Part shown: in pieces, positions 18,300 through 27,020 of the stretch
Layout of the letters: each line of letters begins with the position of its first letter
How positions within the stretch are numbered: position 1 is the stretch's first letter
Program-made: the position numbers and the translations under genes
DNA from: Chloroflexota bacterium
GTDB lineage: Bacteria > Chloroflexota > Limnocylindria > Limnocylindrales > CSP1-4
Direction: 5' to 3'
DNA length: 64,000 bases
Assembly: GCA_947475545.1 (NCBI GenBank)
Contig: CANJLL010000002.1
Span: 366,203 to 430,202, forward strand
Notes under the pieces: generated by a model
Told to the model about the DNA's origin: nothing
What the model saw: the letters and a program-made list of their open reading frames with translations, nothing else
Database searches by the model: none

Positions 18300-19117
18300 C
18301 AGGGCTTTGTCGCGGCCGCCTGGCCGGCCTGGCGCGCGCGGCGCACATCGCTGTGCATGGCCCGCAGGTTGCTCCAGAGGAGGCCGACCATGGCCGTGAA
18401 CTCACCGGAGCTCTCGACCGAGTCGAGGTGGGTGGAGCGGGGGCGCGCCATGGGAATGTCCAGGATCTGGTCGATCCGGCCCGGGCGGGGCCGCATGAGG
18501 ACCACCCGGTCACCCAGCAGCACGGCCTCTTCCATCGAGTGCGTGATGAAGACGACCGTGGTCCGGGTAGCTTCCCAGATCCGCAGCAGCTCCTCCTGGA
18601 GGAGGCGGCGGGTCTGCTCGTCCAGGGCCCCGAACGGCTCGTCCATCAGGAGCACCTTGGGTGAGACGGCGAGTGCCCGCGCCAGGCCCACGCGCTGCTG
18701 CATGCCGCCGGACAGCTCGCCCGGGAGCCGCTTCTCGAAGCCGCCGAGACCGACCATCTCGATGAGCTCGAGCGCCTTGAGCTCGCGGGTCTTCTTGTCG
18801 ACGCCCTGCATCTCGAGGCCGAACGCGACGTTGGTCAGGACGTTGTCCCACGGCATCAGCGCAAAGCTCTGGAACACCATGGCCCGCTCCGGGCCGGGAC
18901 CGGTGACGGGCTTGCCGTCCACGAGGACCTCGCCCGTGTCATGGGGGACCAGGCCGGCGATCACGCGGAGCAGGGTGGTCTTGCCGCAGCCGCTGGGGCC
19001 CAGGACGGTCAGGAACTCGTTGTCGCGAACGATGAGGTCAACGTCCTTGAGCGCCTGAACCGGCTCGGAGCCCTTCCGCCCGGGGAAGGCCTTGCTGACG
19101 CCCTTGATCTCGATCAC
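18299..19117 (-). CDS. ABC transporter ATP-binding protein (NitT/TauT type)
   Basis: 272 residues. Walker A GPSGCGKTT at 40-48, Q-loop in MVFQSFAL, signature LSGGMQQR at 135-142, Walker B VLLMDEP at 155-161 and H-loop THS. Closest in style to SsuB/TauB/NrtD. The last ~25 residues are Arg/Ala-rich. It is translationally coupled to permease 1 and energises import together with the lipoprotein at 20081-21163. Confidence 0.93.
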   Translation of the reverse strand: MIEIKGVSKAFPGRKGSEPVQALKDVDLIVRDNEFLTVLGPSGCGKTTLLRVIAGLVPHDTGEVLVDGKPVTGPGPERAMVFQSFALMPWDNVLTNVAFGLEMQGVDKKTRELKALELIEMVGLGGFEKRLPGELSGGMQQRVGLARALAVSPKVLLMDEPFGALDEQTRRLLQEELLRIWEATRTTVVFITHSMEEAVLLGDRVVLMRPRPGRIDQILDIPMARPRSTHLDSVESSGEFTAMVGLLWSNLRAMHSDVRRARQAGQAAATKP

Positions 19118-19187
19118 TGGGGTGGTGCTCCTGCTGCGGGGTCGGGGGCTGGCGTTGGGCGGGACCGCGGAGGCCTGGACGCCCGGA

Positions 19188-20027
19188 TCAGCGGCCGAAC
19201 GAGGGGGTCTTCCGCCACGGCGTCACCCGGCGCTCGACCCAGCGGACGAACTGGATCAGGAGGAGGGCCTCGAAGACCACGATGATGATGAGGGCGTACA
19301 GGCGGGGGCCGTCGAGCTGCGCATCGTACCGCTGGATCAGGTTGCCCAGGCCGACGGCGATGAACAGGAGCTCGATGATCACCATGCCGGTGATGGCCCG
19401 GCCCAGGCCCAGCCGGACGCCGGTCATGATGGCGGGCAGGGACCCCGGCAGGAGGATGCGTCGCCAGATGGAGAGTTCGCCGGCGCCGAAGCAGCGGGCC
19501 ATCTCGATGAGCGACGGGTCAATCTGGCGAATACCCGCCCGGCTGTTGACGACGAGCATCACGATGGCGAACAGCACGATGAGGATGACGCGGGTTGGCA
19601 TCGCGCCGTCCCGCACGCCCAGCGACATGACCAGGAGCGGGATGACCGCGGCCATGGGCGTCACGAGCAGGATGCTGATGTACAGGTTGGCGAACCGCTC
19701 GATCGTCCGGAAGCGGCCGATGAGCAGGCCGAACGGGACCCCCAGCGCCACCGAGATGGCGAACCCGATGAGCAACGCGCCGTTGCTCTGGTACAGGGCG
19801 TCCCACAGCTTGGCGGACTCGTCGCCGCTGTAGCCGGGGATCAGGAGCTTGGGGATCGCCGCCATCGTGTCCGTGAAGGTGGGGATCAGCATGCTCTTGT
19901 GACTGAGTGTGGCCAGCTGCCAGACCGTGCCGAAGATGGCGAGGGCGATGAGGCGATACAGGGCCGAGGAGTCGAGCACGCGCCGGACGAGGCTCACCTT
20001 CTGGGAAGGAAGCGTTGTTTCAGCCAC
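19188..20027 (-). CDS. ABC transporter permease 2 (NitT/TauT type)
   Basis: 279 residues, about six transmembrane segments, EAA loop in EMARCFGAGELSIWRRILLP. Belongs to the same family as permease 1 but divergent in sequence. It lies between the binding protein and the ATPase. A 70-nt gap separates it from the ATPase gene. Confidence 0.9.
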   Translation of the reverse strand: MAETTLPSQKVSLVRRVLDSSALYRLIALAIFGTVWQLATLSHKSMLIPTFTDTMAAIPKLLIPGYSGDESAKLWDALYQSNGALLIGFAISVALGVPFGLLIGRFRTIERFANLYISILLVTPMAAVIPLLVMSLGVRDGAMPTRVILIVLFAIVMLVVNSRAGIRQIDPSLIEMARCFGAGELSIWRRILLPGSLPAIMTGVRLGLGRAITGMVIIELLFIAVGLGNLIQRYDAQLDGPRLYALIIIVVFEALLLIQFVRWVERRVTPWRKTPSFGR

Positions 20028-20080
20028 GTGCTCGGTCCCCTCGAGTCCCTGTGTCTTCAGGTCAGCGGATCAGGCGCGAC

Positions 20081-21163
20081 TTACGCCGGCCCGAGGTTCT
20101 TGAGGACGACGTTCAGCCACGTCAGGTCGGACGCCTGCTGCAGGGTCAGGCCCTTGTCAAGCGAGCCACCGTCGGTGAAGAACTTGATGGTGTAGGTGAT
20201 GTCGGCCTCGGCCGCGCCGCCATCGCCCGGGAAGAGCTTCTTCTCGGCGTAGGCCTTGGCGATGATGTCGATGGTCGCGGGATCGATCGTCTTTGGGACC
20301 CACTTCTGGGCGAGCGACTTGAGGTAGCCGCCCGTGGCGTCCGCGTTGATCTTGCGGTTCTGCTTGATGACCTCGGTCATCAGCGCGAGGACGTCGCCGG
20401 GGTTCGCGGCCATCCAGTTGCTGTTCGCGGCGATCATCGAAGGCTTCAGGTTCGGCAGATCGGTGCTGAAGTTGGCGACGATGCCGAACTTGCTGGCATT
20501 GGCGCCCGAGGTGGTGTTGTAGGCGTCGCCGAGCTCGAGCTCGCCGATGTCGATCTGGCCGTTGCGAAGGGCGGCGGCGCGCACGTCAGAGCCCTGGATG
20601 AAGACTTCCTGGGGCTTGGTGGTGGCGGCGCAGTTGGTCTTCATCCAGATGGCGGCCATGGCGGTCGAGACCGCGGACGCCGTGTGATGGGCCCAGATCT
20701 TGCCGTTGGTGTCGTCGCACTTCTTGATGGACGAGATGCCGGTCAGCGTCCACTCGTTGTTGAGGCGGTTCCCGATCGTCTTGATGGGGCCGTTCTTCTG
20801 GGCCGCGACGAGGAACGACAGGGTCGTGCCGGACGTGACCTGGAACTGGCCGTTGACGATGCCTTCAACGATCAGGTTGGACTGCGCGATCTCCGGGGTG
20901 TCGATCGTGTAGCCAGTCTTGTTGAGGACGTCGATGGCCTCCATCATCGCCACCGAGGAGATGCCCCGGGACGTGAAGGCGACGGTGAACTTCTTGCTCC
21001 CGGCCAGCGGGACGGCCGTGGGGGCCACGCTGGCGGCGGCGCTCGGAGCGGCCGTCTTGGGGGCCGCCGTGGGGGCCGGGGTGGCGGCAGCCGAGCAGGC
21101 CGTGACGACCAGCCCCGCCGTCAGCACCAGGCTGACCGCCTTGTTGTTGAAGCGGATGCGCAT
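20081..21163 (-). CDS. ABC transporter substrate-binding lipoprotein (NMT1/SsuA-like)
   Basis: 360 residues from the ATG at 21163, chosen because GGGAGG lies 5 nt upstream. Lipoprotein signal: a basic start (MRIRFNNK), a hydrophobic core and lipobox VTAC, giving a lipidated Cys near residue 22. An Ala/Thr/Pro-rich tether follows, then a periplasmic-binding fold with FTSRGISSVAMMEAIDVLN. Relatives bind sulfonates, nitrate, thiamine precursors or aromatic acids; the ligand here cannot be told. It is the first gene of the importer operon. Confidence 0.88.
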   Translation of the reverse strand: MRIRFNNKAVSLVLTAGLVVTACSAAATPAPTAAPKTAAPSAAASVAPTAVPLAGSKKFTVAFTSRGISSVAMMEAIDVLNKTGYTIDTPEIAQSNLIVEGIVNGQFQVTSGTTLSFLVAAQKNGPIKTIGNRLNNEWTLTGISSIKKCDDTNGKIWAHHTASAVSTAMAAIWMKTNCAATTKPQEVFIQGSDVRAAALRNGQIDIGELELGDAYNTTSGANASKFGIVANFSTDLPNLKPSMIAANSNWMAANPGDVLALMTEVIKQNRKINADATGGYLKSLAQKWVPKTIDPATIDIIAKAYAEKKLFPGDGGAAEADITYTIKFFTDGGSLDKGLTLQQASDLTWLNVVLKNLGPA

Positions 21164-21383
21164 GAAGTCCTCCCTATGTGCCGATATCGACACTCGCCGA
21201 GCAGCCGTATAGCCTCCCCTCTCAGGGTCGCGGCCCGGCTACGATACAGCACGCGTGCAAGAGCGCCACGCCGTTTTTGGGCGATCGCCCGAGGCCATCC
21301 GGCGCGATTGCGCGGCATCCGGTCCCGGTCTGGCGGGCCCGCCAACTCGTCGTCGGCCGACCGATCTCCCAAGGAGCCCCGCC

Positions 21384-22523
21384 ATGGTCCGCCTCCACAC
21401 CAACCTGTGCGACCGTCTCGGCATCGAGCATCCGATCGTCCAGGCGGGGATGGCCGTCCACGGCGCCGAGGAGATCCCGCCCTCGCCAGTCGCCCTGGTC
21501 GCCGCGGTCTCGAACGGCGGCGGGCTGGGCGTCCTGGGTGACAACTTCCACGACCTCGACGAGATGGAGGCGGCCATCCGCCAGGTGAAGGCGCTCGTGG
21601 GGGCGCGCCCGTTCGGCGTCGACTTCCTGATTCCGGCCAGCCGCGAGGAGGTCACCACCAGCGACAACCGCGAGGCCTACCGGCAGGCCGTCGCCGCCCA
21701 CCCCCGGCACGCCGCATTCGTGGCGGCGCTCATCGAGACCCATGGCCTGACTCCGGCCGAGCCGGCGGACCGCGCCCCAATCTCGACGGCGGTCCTCCGC
21801 CGGAAGATCGAGCTGGTGCTCGACCACCGCGTCCCCGTCTTCGCGGCCGCAGCCGGCGAGCCGCCCGAGTGGTTCACCGCCGCCGGCCACGCCCAGGGGA
21901 TGCAGTTCATCGGGATGTGCGGGGCGGTTCGCCATGCGCACCGGCAGGTGCAGGCCGGGGTGGACATCATCACGGCCCAGGGCACCGAGGCCGGCGGCCA
22001 CACCGGCAACGTCGCCACGTTTGTCCTGGTGCCCCAGGTCGTCTCCGCAGTGGCGCCCCGCCCGGTGCTGGCCGCCGGCGGCATCGGGACGGGACGGCAG
22101 ATGGCGGCCGCGCTGGCGCTCGGGGCGCAGGGCGTCTGGGTGGGGACCGCGTTCCTGGCGTCCGAGGAGACGGGGATTCCAGCGGCCCACCAGGCGCAGA
22201 TCCTCGCCAGCCCGTCCGAGGCCTTCACCCTCAGCCGGTACGCCTCCGGGAAGCAGCAGCGCGGGCTGATCAGCCCGATCAAGGATGCGTGGGCCGCCTC
22301 GGGGCTGGAGCCCCTGGCGTTCCCCATCCAGCGCCTGCTCCAGGAGCCACTCCTCCGAGCAGCGCGGGCCGCCGGCCGCTGGGACCTGGTCCCCAACCTG
22401 GCCGGCCAGGTCGCGGGGATGATCACCGAGCGGCGGCCGGCGGCGCAGATCCTGCGCGACATGGTGGACGAGGCCGCCGCCGCGATCGAGGACCTGGGCG
22501 CGTTGGTCGTCCGGCAACGCTGA
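21384..22523 (+). CDS. Nitronate monooxygenase / 2-nitropropane dioxygenase family
   Basis: 379 residues, FMN-dependent TIM barrel. The start is supported by AAGGAG 8 nt before the ATG. Family signatures are HPIVQAGMA, a glycine-rich SNGGGLGVLG, the conserved AQGTEAGGHTGN and the FMN-phosphate site AAGGIGTGRQMAAAL. Such enzymes oxidise nitronates, but many bacterial members have other or unknown roles. It is divergent from the ABC importer, with about 220 bp between them. Confidence 0.85.
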   Translation: MVRLHTNLCDRLGIEHPIVQAGMAVHGAEEIPPSPVALVAAVSNGGGLGVLGDNFHDLDEMEAAIRQVKALVGARPFGVDFLIPASREEVTTSDNREAYRQAVAAHPRHAAFVAALIETHGLTPAEPADRAPISTAVLRRKIELVLDHRVPVFAAAAGEPPEWFTAAGHAQGMQFIGMCGAVRHAHRQVQAGVDIITAQGTEAGGHTGNVATFVLVPQVVSAVAPRPVLAAGGIGTGRQMAAALALGAQGVWVGTAFLASEETGIPAAHQAQILASPSEAFTLSRYASGKQQRGLISPIKDAWAASGLEPLAFPIQRLLQEPLLRAARAAGRWDLVPNLAGQVAGMITERRPAAQILRDMVDEAAAAIEDLGALVVRQR

Positions 22524-22543
22524 GCCGGGGTCCCGCGGCCGCC

Positions 22544-22549
22544 TACAAT
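22544..22549 (+). promoter_or_regulatory. Candidate -10 element before the LLM monooxygenase
   Basis: TACAAT in the context CCTACAATCGCGG, 66 nt before the ATG at 22615. The same word recurs ahead of other genes in the window (24532 and 43465; TAGAAT at 31217). No convincing -35 was found. Confidence 0.35.
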
Positions 22550-22614
22550 CGCGGCTCGTGCGAGCCGATGGCGGTCGTCCGGGCCGGTCGTCGCACCCAG
22601 CGTCGGTGGCAGCC

Positions 22615-23991
22615 ATGACCGCCAGCCAGATGCGCCTCGGGCTGTTCATCCGACCCGCCGGGTTCTCCGTGGCCGCCTGGCGCCACCCGGGCTCGCAGCC
22701 CGACGCCAACGTCAACTTTGGGCACTTCGCGGAGCTGGCGCGCACGGCGGAGCGCGGCTGCTTCGACATGCTCTTCTCGGCCGATGGCCTGTCGGCGGAG
22801 ACCGTCGGGGGCCGGTCCAGCATGCATCGGATGTCGCATGTGGTCTGGATCGAGCCCGCCACGCTGCTGGCGGCCCTGGCGGCCGTCACGACCCACATCG
22901 GCCTCGTGTGCACGGCCAGCACCACCTACGAGGAGCCGTACTCCATCGCTCGGCGGTTCGCGTCGCTCGACCTGGTCAGCGGCGGACGCGCCGGCTGGAA
23001 CCTGGTGACCACGGCAAATCCCGCCGCCGCGAAGAACTACAGCCTGGACGCCCACCCGCCAAAGGCGGACCGCTATCGGCGGGCGCGCGAGTTCGTCGAT
23101 GTCGTCGTGGGCCTGTGGGACAGCTGGGACGGCGACGCGTTCGTGCGCGACCAGGCTTCGGGCGTCTTCTTCGACCCCGCGAAGATGCACGCGCTGGGGC
23201 ACGCGGGCGAACACTTCCGCGTGGAGGGTCCGCTCAACGTGGCCCGGTCGCCGCAGGGCCGCCCCGTCGTGGTGCAGGCCGGGGCGTCCGAGGCCGGGCG
23301 TCAGCTCGCGGCCGAGACCGCCGAGGTGGTCTTCTGCGCCACCCCCACCATCGAGGAGGCCCGCGCCTTCTACGCGGACGTCAAGCGCCGGATGCCGGCG
23401 GCGGGCCGTGAACCGGATGAGCTGAAGATCATGCCGGGCATCTTCGTGACGGTGGGGCGCACCGAAGAGGAGGCCCGCGAGAAGCGCGCGCTCCTGCAGG
23501 ACCTCATCCACCCGGCGGTCGGGCTGGGCCTGCTGTCGAAGCACGTCGGGCTGGACTTGACCGAGCTGGACCCCGATGGCCCGTTCCCGGAGCTGCCCGA
23601 AGGGCACGACAAGATCCACCTCTACCGCGCCCAGGTGGTCAGCGACCTGGCGAAGCGCGAGGGCCTGAACCTTGGCCAGCTGGCCATCCTGTTCGCCGAC
23701 GGGCGCGGCCACTTCGAGGTCTGCGGCACGCCGGGCCAGGTCGTGGACGCGATGGAGGCATGGTTCACGACCGGTGCCGCCGACGGCTTCAACGTCCTGC
23801 CGCCGGTGCTCCCGGCGTCCCTGGACGACTTCGTGGATCTCGTGGTCCCAGAGCTCCAGCGGCGCGGGCTCTTCCGCGAGCGCTACGAGGAGACGACGCT
23901 GCGGGGCCACCTGGGTCTCAGCGTCCCGAACCGTGGCGTCCGGCCCATCCCGCGCCCGGGTCCCGCCGGCCGGGCTGATCGGCCGGGCTGA
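22615..23991 (+). CDS. LLM-class flavin monooxygenase, NtaA/SnaA/DszA family
   Basis: 458 residues from the ATG at 22615 (MTASQMRLGLFIRPAG); an upstream GTG at 22558 is possible. Class features are HFAELARTAERGCFDMLFSA, the substrate-side SGGRAGWNLVTT and the long insertions typical of the ~450-residue branch that attacks nitrilotriacetate, sulfur heterocycles or similar xenobiotics with FMNH2 supplied by a reductase. No reductase gene is adjacent. The last codons (GRADRPG-stop) are encoded by the first units of a tandem repeat, so the C-terminus depends on repeat copy number and phase. Confidence 0.87.
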   Translation: MTASQMRLGLFIRPAGFSVAAWRHPGSQPDANVNFGHFAELARTAERGCFDMLFSADGLSAETVGGRSSMHRMSHVVWIEPATLLAALAAVTTHIGLVCTASTTYEEPYSIARRFASLDLVSGGRAGWNLVTTANPAAAKNYSLDAHPPKADRYRRAREFVDVVVGLWDSWDGDAFVRDQASGVFFDPAKMHALGHAGEHFRVEGPLNVARSPQGRPVVVQAGASEAGRQLAAETAEVVFCATPTIEEARAFYADVKRRMPAAGREPDELKIMPGIFVTVGRTEEEAREKRALLQDLIHPAVGLGLLSKHVGLDLTELDPDGPFPELPEGHDKIHLYRAQVVSDLAKREGLNLGQLAILFADGRGHFEVCGTPGQVVDAMEAWFTTGAADGFNVLPPVLPASLDDFVDLVVPELQRRGLFRERYEETTLRGHLGLSVPNRGVRPIPRPGPAGRADRPG

Positions 23992-24143
23992 TCGGCCGGG
24001 CTGACCGCCGGCGAGGTTGGCCGGGCTGACCGCCGGCGAGGTTGGCCGGGCTGACCGCCGGCGAGGTTGGCCGCGCTGTCGGCCGGCGAGGTTGGCCGCG
24101 CTGTCGGCCGGCGAGGTTGGCCGCGCTGTCGGCCGGCGAGGTT
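23968..24143. repeat. Tandem minisatellite: 13-bp and 25-bp units
   Basis: Two 13-bp units GGCCGGGCTGATC (23968-23993) lead into six 25-bp units (23994-24143). The first three units are GGCCGGGCTGACC followed by GCCGGCGAGGTT; the last three carry GGCCGCGCTGTCG followed by GCCGGCGAGGTT. Copies within each group are identical, which suggests recent slippage or conversion. 25 is not a multiple of three, so copies cycle through all frames. The array contains the stop codon of the upstream monooxygenase. No spacers, so not CRISPR. Confidence 0.93.
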
Positions 24144-24630
24144 GGCCAACTTCATCTGGCCGACCGCCGGCACGAGAGGCCGGGCCAATCCGGGTCGGGC
24201 CGCACTTCTGGCCCCGGCCGAATCTGGGCTCCACCGGATTCCCACCCCGATGTCATACGGCGTCCGCCCACCAGCCTGGACGGCTGGCGCCGGCCGAAAT
24301 CGGCGGCATTCCCCACCGGGTGCCCGGGCTGTGGCCATTCGGTGACGTCGAGAGCCTCTCCGGCGTCGGGACGGGCCCGATCTTCGGCCACCTCTCGCCC
24401 AATGCCATCCCCTTGGGAATCTGGCAAACCCGGCCGCGAAGTCCGAGGCGGCGACAGCCGGCCGCGAAGTCCGGGGCGGCGAGGCCCCGATCGATCCGCC
24501 CGACTGGCCGAATTCGGCCCCGGACCATGGCTACAATCGGCCGGAGATCATGATCAGCCCCATCGCCCTCACGGGCGACGCGCGGGCGCCATCACACCCG
24601 GGAGTCAGCCCGGGCACGCGAGGTGCGACG
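24144..24630. other. Intergenic region before the acyl-CoA dehydrogenase
   Basis: No convincing gene. It contains two imperfect copies (28-bp period) of a word starting CGGCCGCGAAGTCCG at 24431 and 24459, several scattered CCGGCCGAAT-like words, and a candidate -10 (TACAAT, 24532-24537) about 95 nt before the ATG at 24631. Confidence 0.6.
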
Positions 24631-25794
24631 ATGGACTTTGAACTGTCTGAAGAACACCAGATGCTCCGGGACATGGTCCGGACGTTCGTCGACAAGGAGC
24701 TCATCCCGCTCGAGAACGCGCTGGGCCCCAACCGCGAGATCACGCCGGACGTCATGAAGGGCATCCAGGCGAAGACCAAGGAGATGGGCCTCTGGATGCT
24801 CGACGTGCCGGAGGAGTACGGCGGCGCCGGGCTGGACCTGATGAGCCGGTGCATCATCGACGAGCAGGTCGGACGCACGTCCCTGTTCCACTGGCACTGG
24901 TATCCCACCTTCGGCCCCGCCCTGCGCCCGGTGCTCCTGCACTGCAACGAGGAGCAGAAGCAGCGCTTCCTCTGGCCGGTCCTGCGCGGCGAGATCCGGA
25001 TCTGCTTCGCGCAGACCGAGCCAGACGCGGGGAGCGACCCCGCGAACCTGCGCACGCGCGCGGTCCGCGACGGCGACGACTACGTCATCAACGGCAACAA
25101 GCGGTTCATCACCGCGGCCGGCGAGTCGCAGTACGCGCAGCTGATGGCCGCGACGGATCCCGAGAAGGGCTCCAAGGGCGGGATCACCTGCTTCATCGTG
25201 GATCTCAAGGCCAAGGGCGTGACGGTCACGGAGAGCTGGCCCAACATCACCGGCGAGTGTCTCTGGGAGATCGCTCTCGACAACGTCCGGGTCCCGGCCG
25301 CTAACATCATCGGCGAGGTGGGCCAGGGCTTTGAGCTGGGCCAGAAGTTCCTGACCGAGGCGCGGATCAAGGCGCATGGCGCCCGGTCCGTGGGCGCGGC
25401 GCAGCGCTGCCTGGACATGATGATCGAGTACAGCCAGCAGCGGGTCACGTTCGGCCAGCCGCTATCGGACCGGCAGGCCATCCAGTTCATGATCGTGGAC
25501 TCGGCGATGGAGATCCGCATGGTCCGCAACCTGGTCTACGAGTGCGCGTGGCGCAGCGACCGGGGCGAGGACATCCGCGACCTGTCGTACATGGTCAAGA
25601 TCCAGGGCACCGAGATGGTCACCCGCGTCGCGGATCGCGCCATCCAGATCCACGGCGGCATGGGCGTCAGCCGCGAGCTGCCGCTGGAGCACTTCTACCG
25701 CGAGGCCCGCGCCGTCCGGATCAACGAGGGCGCCACCGAGGTGCTCCGCTGGCGCCTGGCGCGCAACCTGATGCGCAAGCCCAAGCGGAGCTGA
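24631..25794 (+). CDS. Acyl-CoA dehydrogenase
   Basis: 387 residues, FAD-dependent alpha,beta-desaturation of an acyl-CoA. The ATG at 24631 has GAGGTG 6 nt upstream. All family parts are present: N-terminal helices (DFELSEEHQMLRDMVRTF), FAQTEPDAGSDPANLRTRA, the helical C-terminal domain with RVTFGQPLSDRQAIQFMI, QIHGGMGVSRELPLEHFYR, and the catalytic-base region INEGATEVLR. Chain-length or branched specificity cannot be assigned. The TGATG overlap with the following CoA-transferase suggests that substrate activation and oxidation are co-ordinated. Confidence 0.92.
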   Translation: MDFELSEEHQMLRDMVRTFVDKELIPLENALGPNREITPDVMKGIQAKTKEMGLWMLDVPEEYGGAGLDLMSRCIIDEQVGRTSLFHWHWYPTFGPALRPVLLHCNEEQKQRFLWPVLRGEIRICFAQTEPDAGSDPANLRTRAVRDGDDYVINGNKRFITAAGESQYAQLMAATDPEKGSKGGITCFIVDLKAKGVTVTESWPNITGECLWEIALDNVRVPAANIIGEVGQGFELGQKFLTEARIKAHGARSVGAAQRCLDMMIEYSQQRVTFGQPLSDRQAIQFMIVDSAMEIRMVRNLVYECAWRSDRGEDIRDLSYMVKIQGTEMVTRVADRAIQIHGGMGVSRELPLEHFYREARAVRINEGATEVLRWRLARNLMRKPKRS

Positions 25795-27020
25795 TGACGG
25801 CTCAGGCCGGTGGGGGCGCCTCCGGGACCACCCGGCCCCCCGCCATCACATCGCGTCCCCGCGTCCTGGAGATCAGCAGCCCTATCACGGCGGCGGCCGG
25901 CCGCTTCCTGGCCGACGCCGGCGCCGAGGTGGTCAAGGTGGAGGCCCCGACGCCGGGCGTTGCCGCGCCGGCGGTTGGCGAAGCGCTCGCGCTCCGGCTC
26001 TACCGCGACACGGACAAGCGGTCGATCACGATCGACCTGGCTTCGGCCGCCGGCCGGGCGGTCCTCAGGCGCCTGGCGCCCAACTTTGACATCGTCCTGG
26101 AATCCGGCGAGCCCGGCTGGCTGGCGTCCATCGACGCCGGCTGGGACGCGCTCCACGCCGCCAACCCTGGGCTGACGCTGGCGTCCATCACGCCCTTCGG
26201 CCAGTGGGGGCCGTACAGCCACTACAAGGCCGACGACCTGGTGGTCTTCGCCATGGGCGGGATGATGTTCGTCTCCGGCGTGCCGGAGCTGCCGCCCGTG
26301 ATCGCTCCGTGCGAGCAGGGCTTCGTGGCCGGGGGCATCCACGCGGCGATGGCCGCGCTGGCCTGCTGGCGGGCGACGCGCCTGCGCGGGTCGCCCGGTG
26401 AGTGGATCGACGTCTCCCTGGTGGAGGCGCTGGCCGCCCAGGAGAACACGATCACCAACTTCAAGGGCGGCAGTGACTTCACCCGGCGCGAAGGCAGCCA
26501 GCACCGCAACGGGAACCCGGGCCGCGTCTTCCGCTGCAAGGACGGCTACGTCCACCTGCTGATCCAGCACGACGAGCAGGTCTGGGCGCGCTTCGTGGCC
26601 TGGCTGGGCAACCCGCCGGAACTCCAGGGCGAGGGCTTCGAGACTCTGCTGGCCCGGCGCAGCAAGGCCGACATCATTACGGAGACCACCGCCCGAATCC
26701 TGCTCACGCGCACGCGCGAGGAGATCTTTGACGGCGGCCAGGAGGCGCACCTGCCCATCGCGGCGGTCTTCTCCATCACGGAGGCGCTGGCCGACCCGCA
26801 GGTGGTCCACATGAACGTGCTGGAACGGGTGCCGGGGGGCGGAGCCGCCGGCCCGGCCGAAGCCGGCTACCGGACCCTCCGGCCGCCCTTCCAGCGGGGT
26901 CGAAGCCTGCCGGCGAGGCGCCCGGCGCCGACGCCCGGGCAGGACACGGAGGCGGTTCTGGCCGAGCTGGGGCTGGGAGCCGACGAGATCGCGCAGCTGC
27001 GGAGGGACGGCGTTGTCTAG
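25794..27020 (+). CDS. CaiB/BaiF (class III) CoA-transferase
   Basis: 408 residues; the ATG shares a base with the preceding stop. CaiB/BaiF features are RVLEISSPITAAAGRFLADAG, GAEVVKVEAP, TLASITPFGQWGPYS and PGEWIDVSLVEAL. At the position aligned with the catalytic Asp of formyl-CoA transferase (D169) this protein has Glu (DVSLVE). The protein has a moderately divergent N-terminus. It is partnered with a second CoA-transferase immediately downstream (8-nt overlap), possibly a heteromer or two consecutive activations. Confidence 0.88.
   Translation: MTAQAGGGASGTTRPPAITSRPRVLEISSPITAAAGRFLADAGAEVVKVEAPTPGVAAPAVGEALALRLYRDTDKRSITIDLASAAGRAVLRRLAPNFDIVLESGEPGWLASIDAGWDALHAANPGLTLASITPFGQWGPYSHYKADDLVVFAMGGMMFVSGVPELPPVIAPCEQGFVAGGIHAAMAALACWRATRLRGSPGEWIDVSLVEALAAQENTITNFKGGSDFTRREGSQHRNGNPGRVFRCKDGYVHLLIQHDEQVWARFVAWLGNPPELQGEGFETLLARRSKADIITETTARILLTRTREEIFDGGQEAHLPIAAVFSITEALADPQVVHMNVLERVPGGGAAGPAEAGYRTLRPPFQRGRSLPARRPAPTPGQDTEAVLAELGLGADEIAQLRRDGVV

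Noticed and set aside
23994..24143. Regular 25-bp repeats considered as a CRISPR array
   Set aside because: Units are directly adjacent with no spacers and contain no dyad typical of CRISPR repeats; they are a minisatellite.
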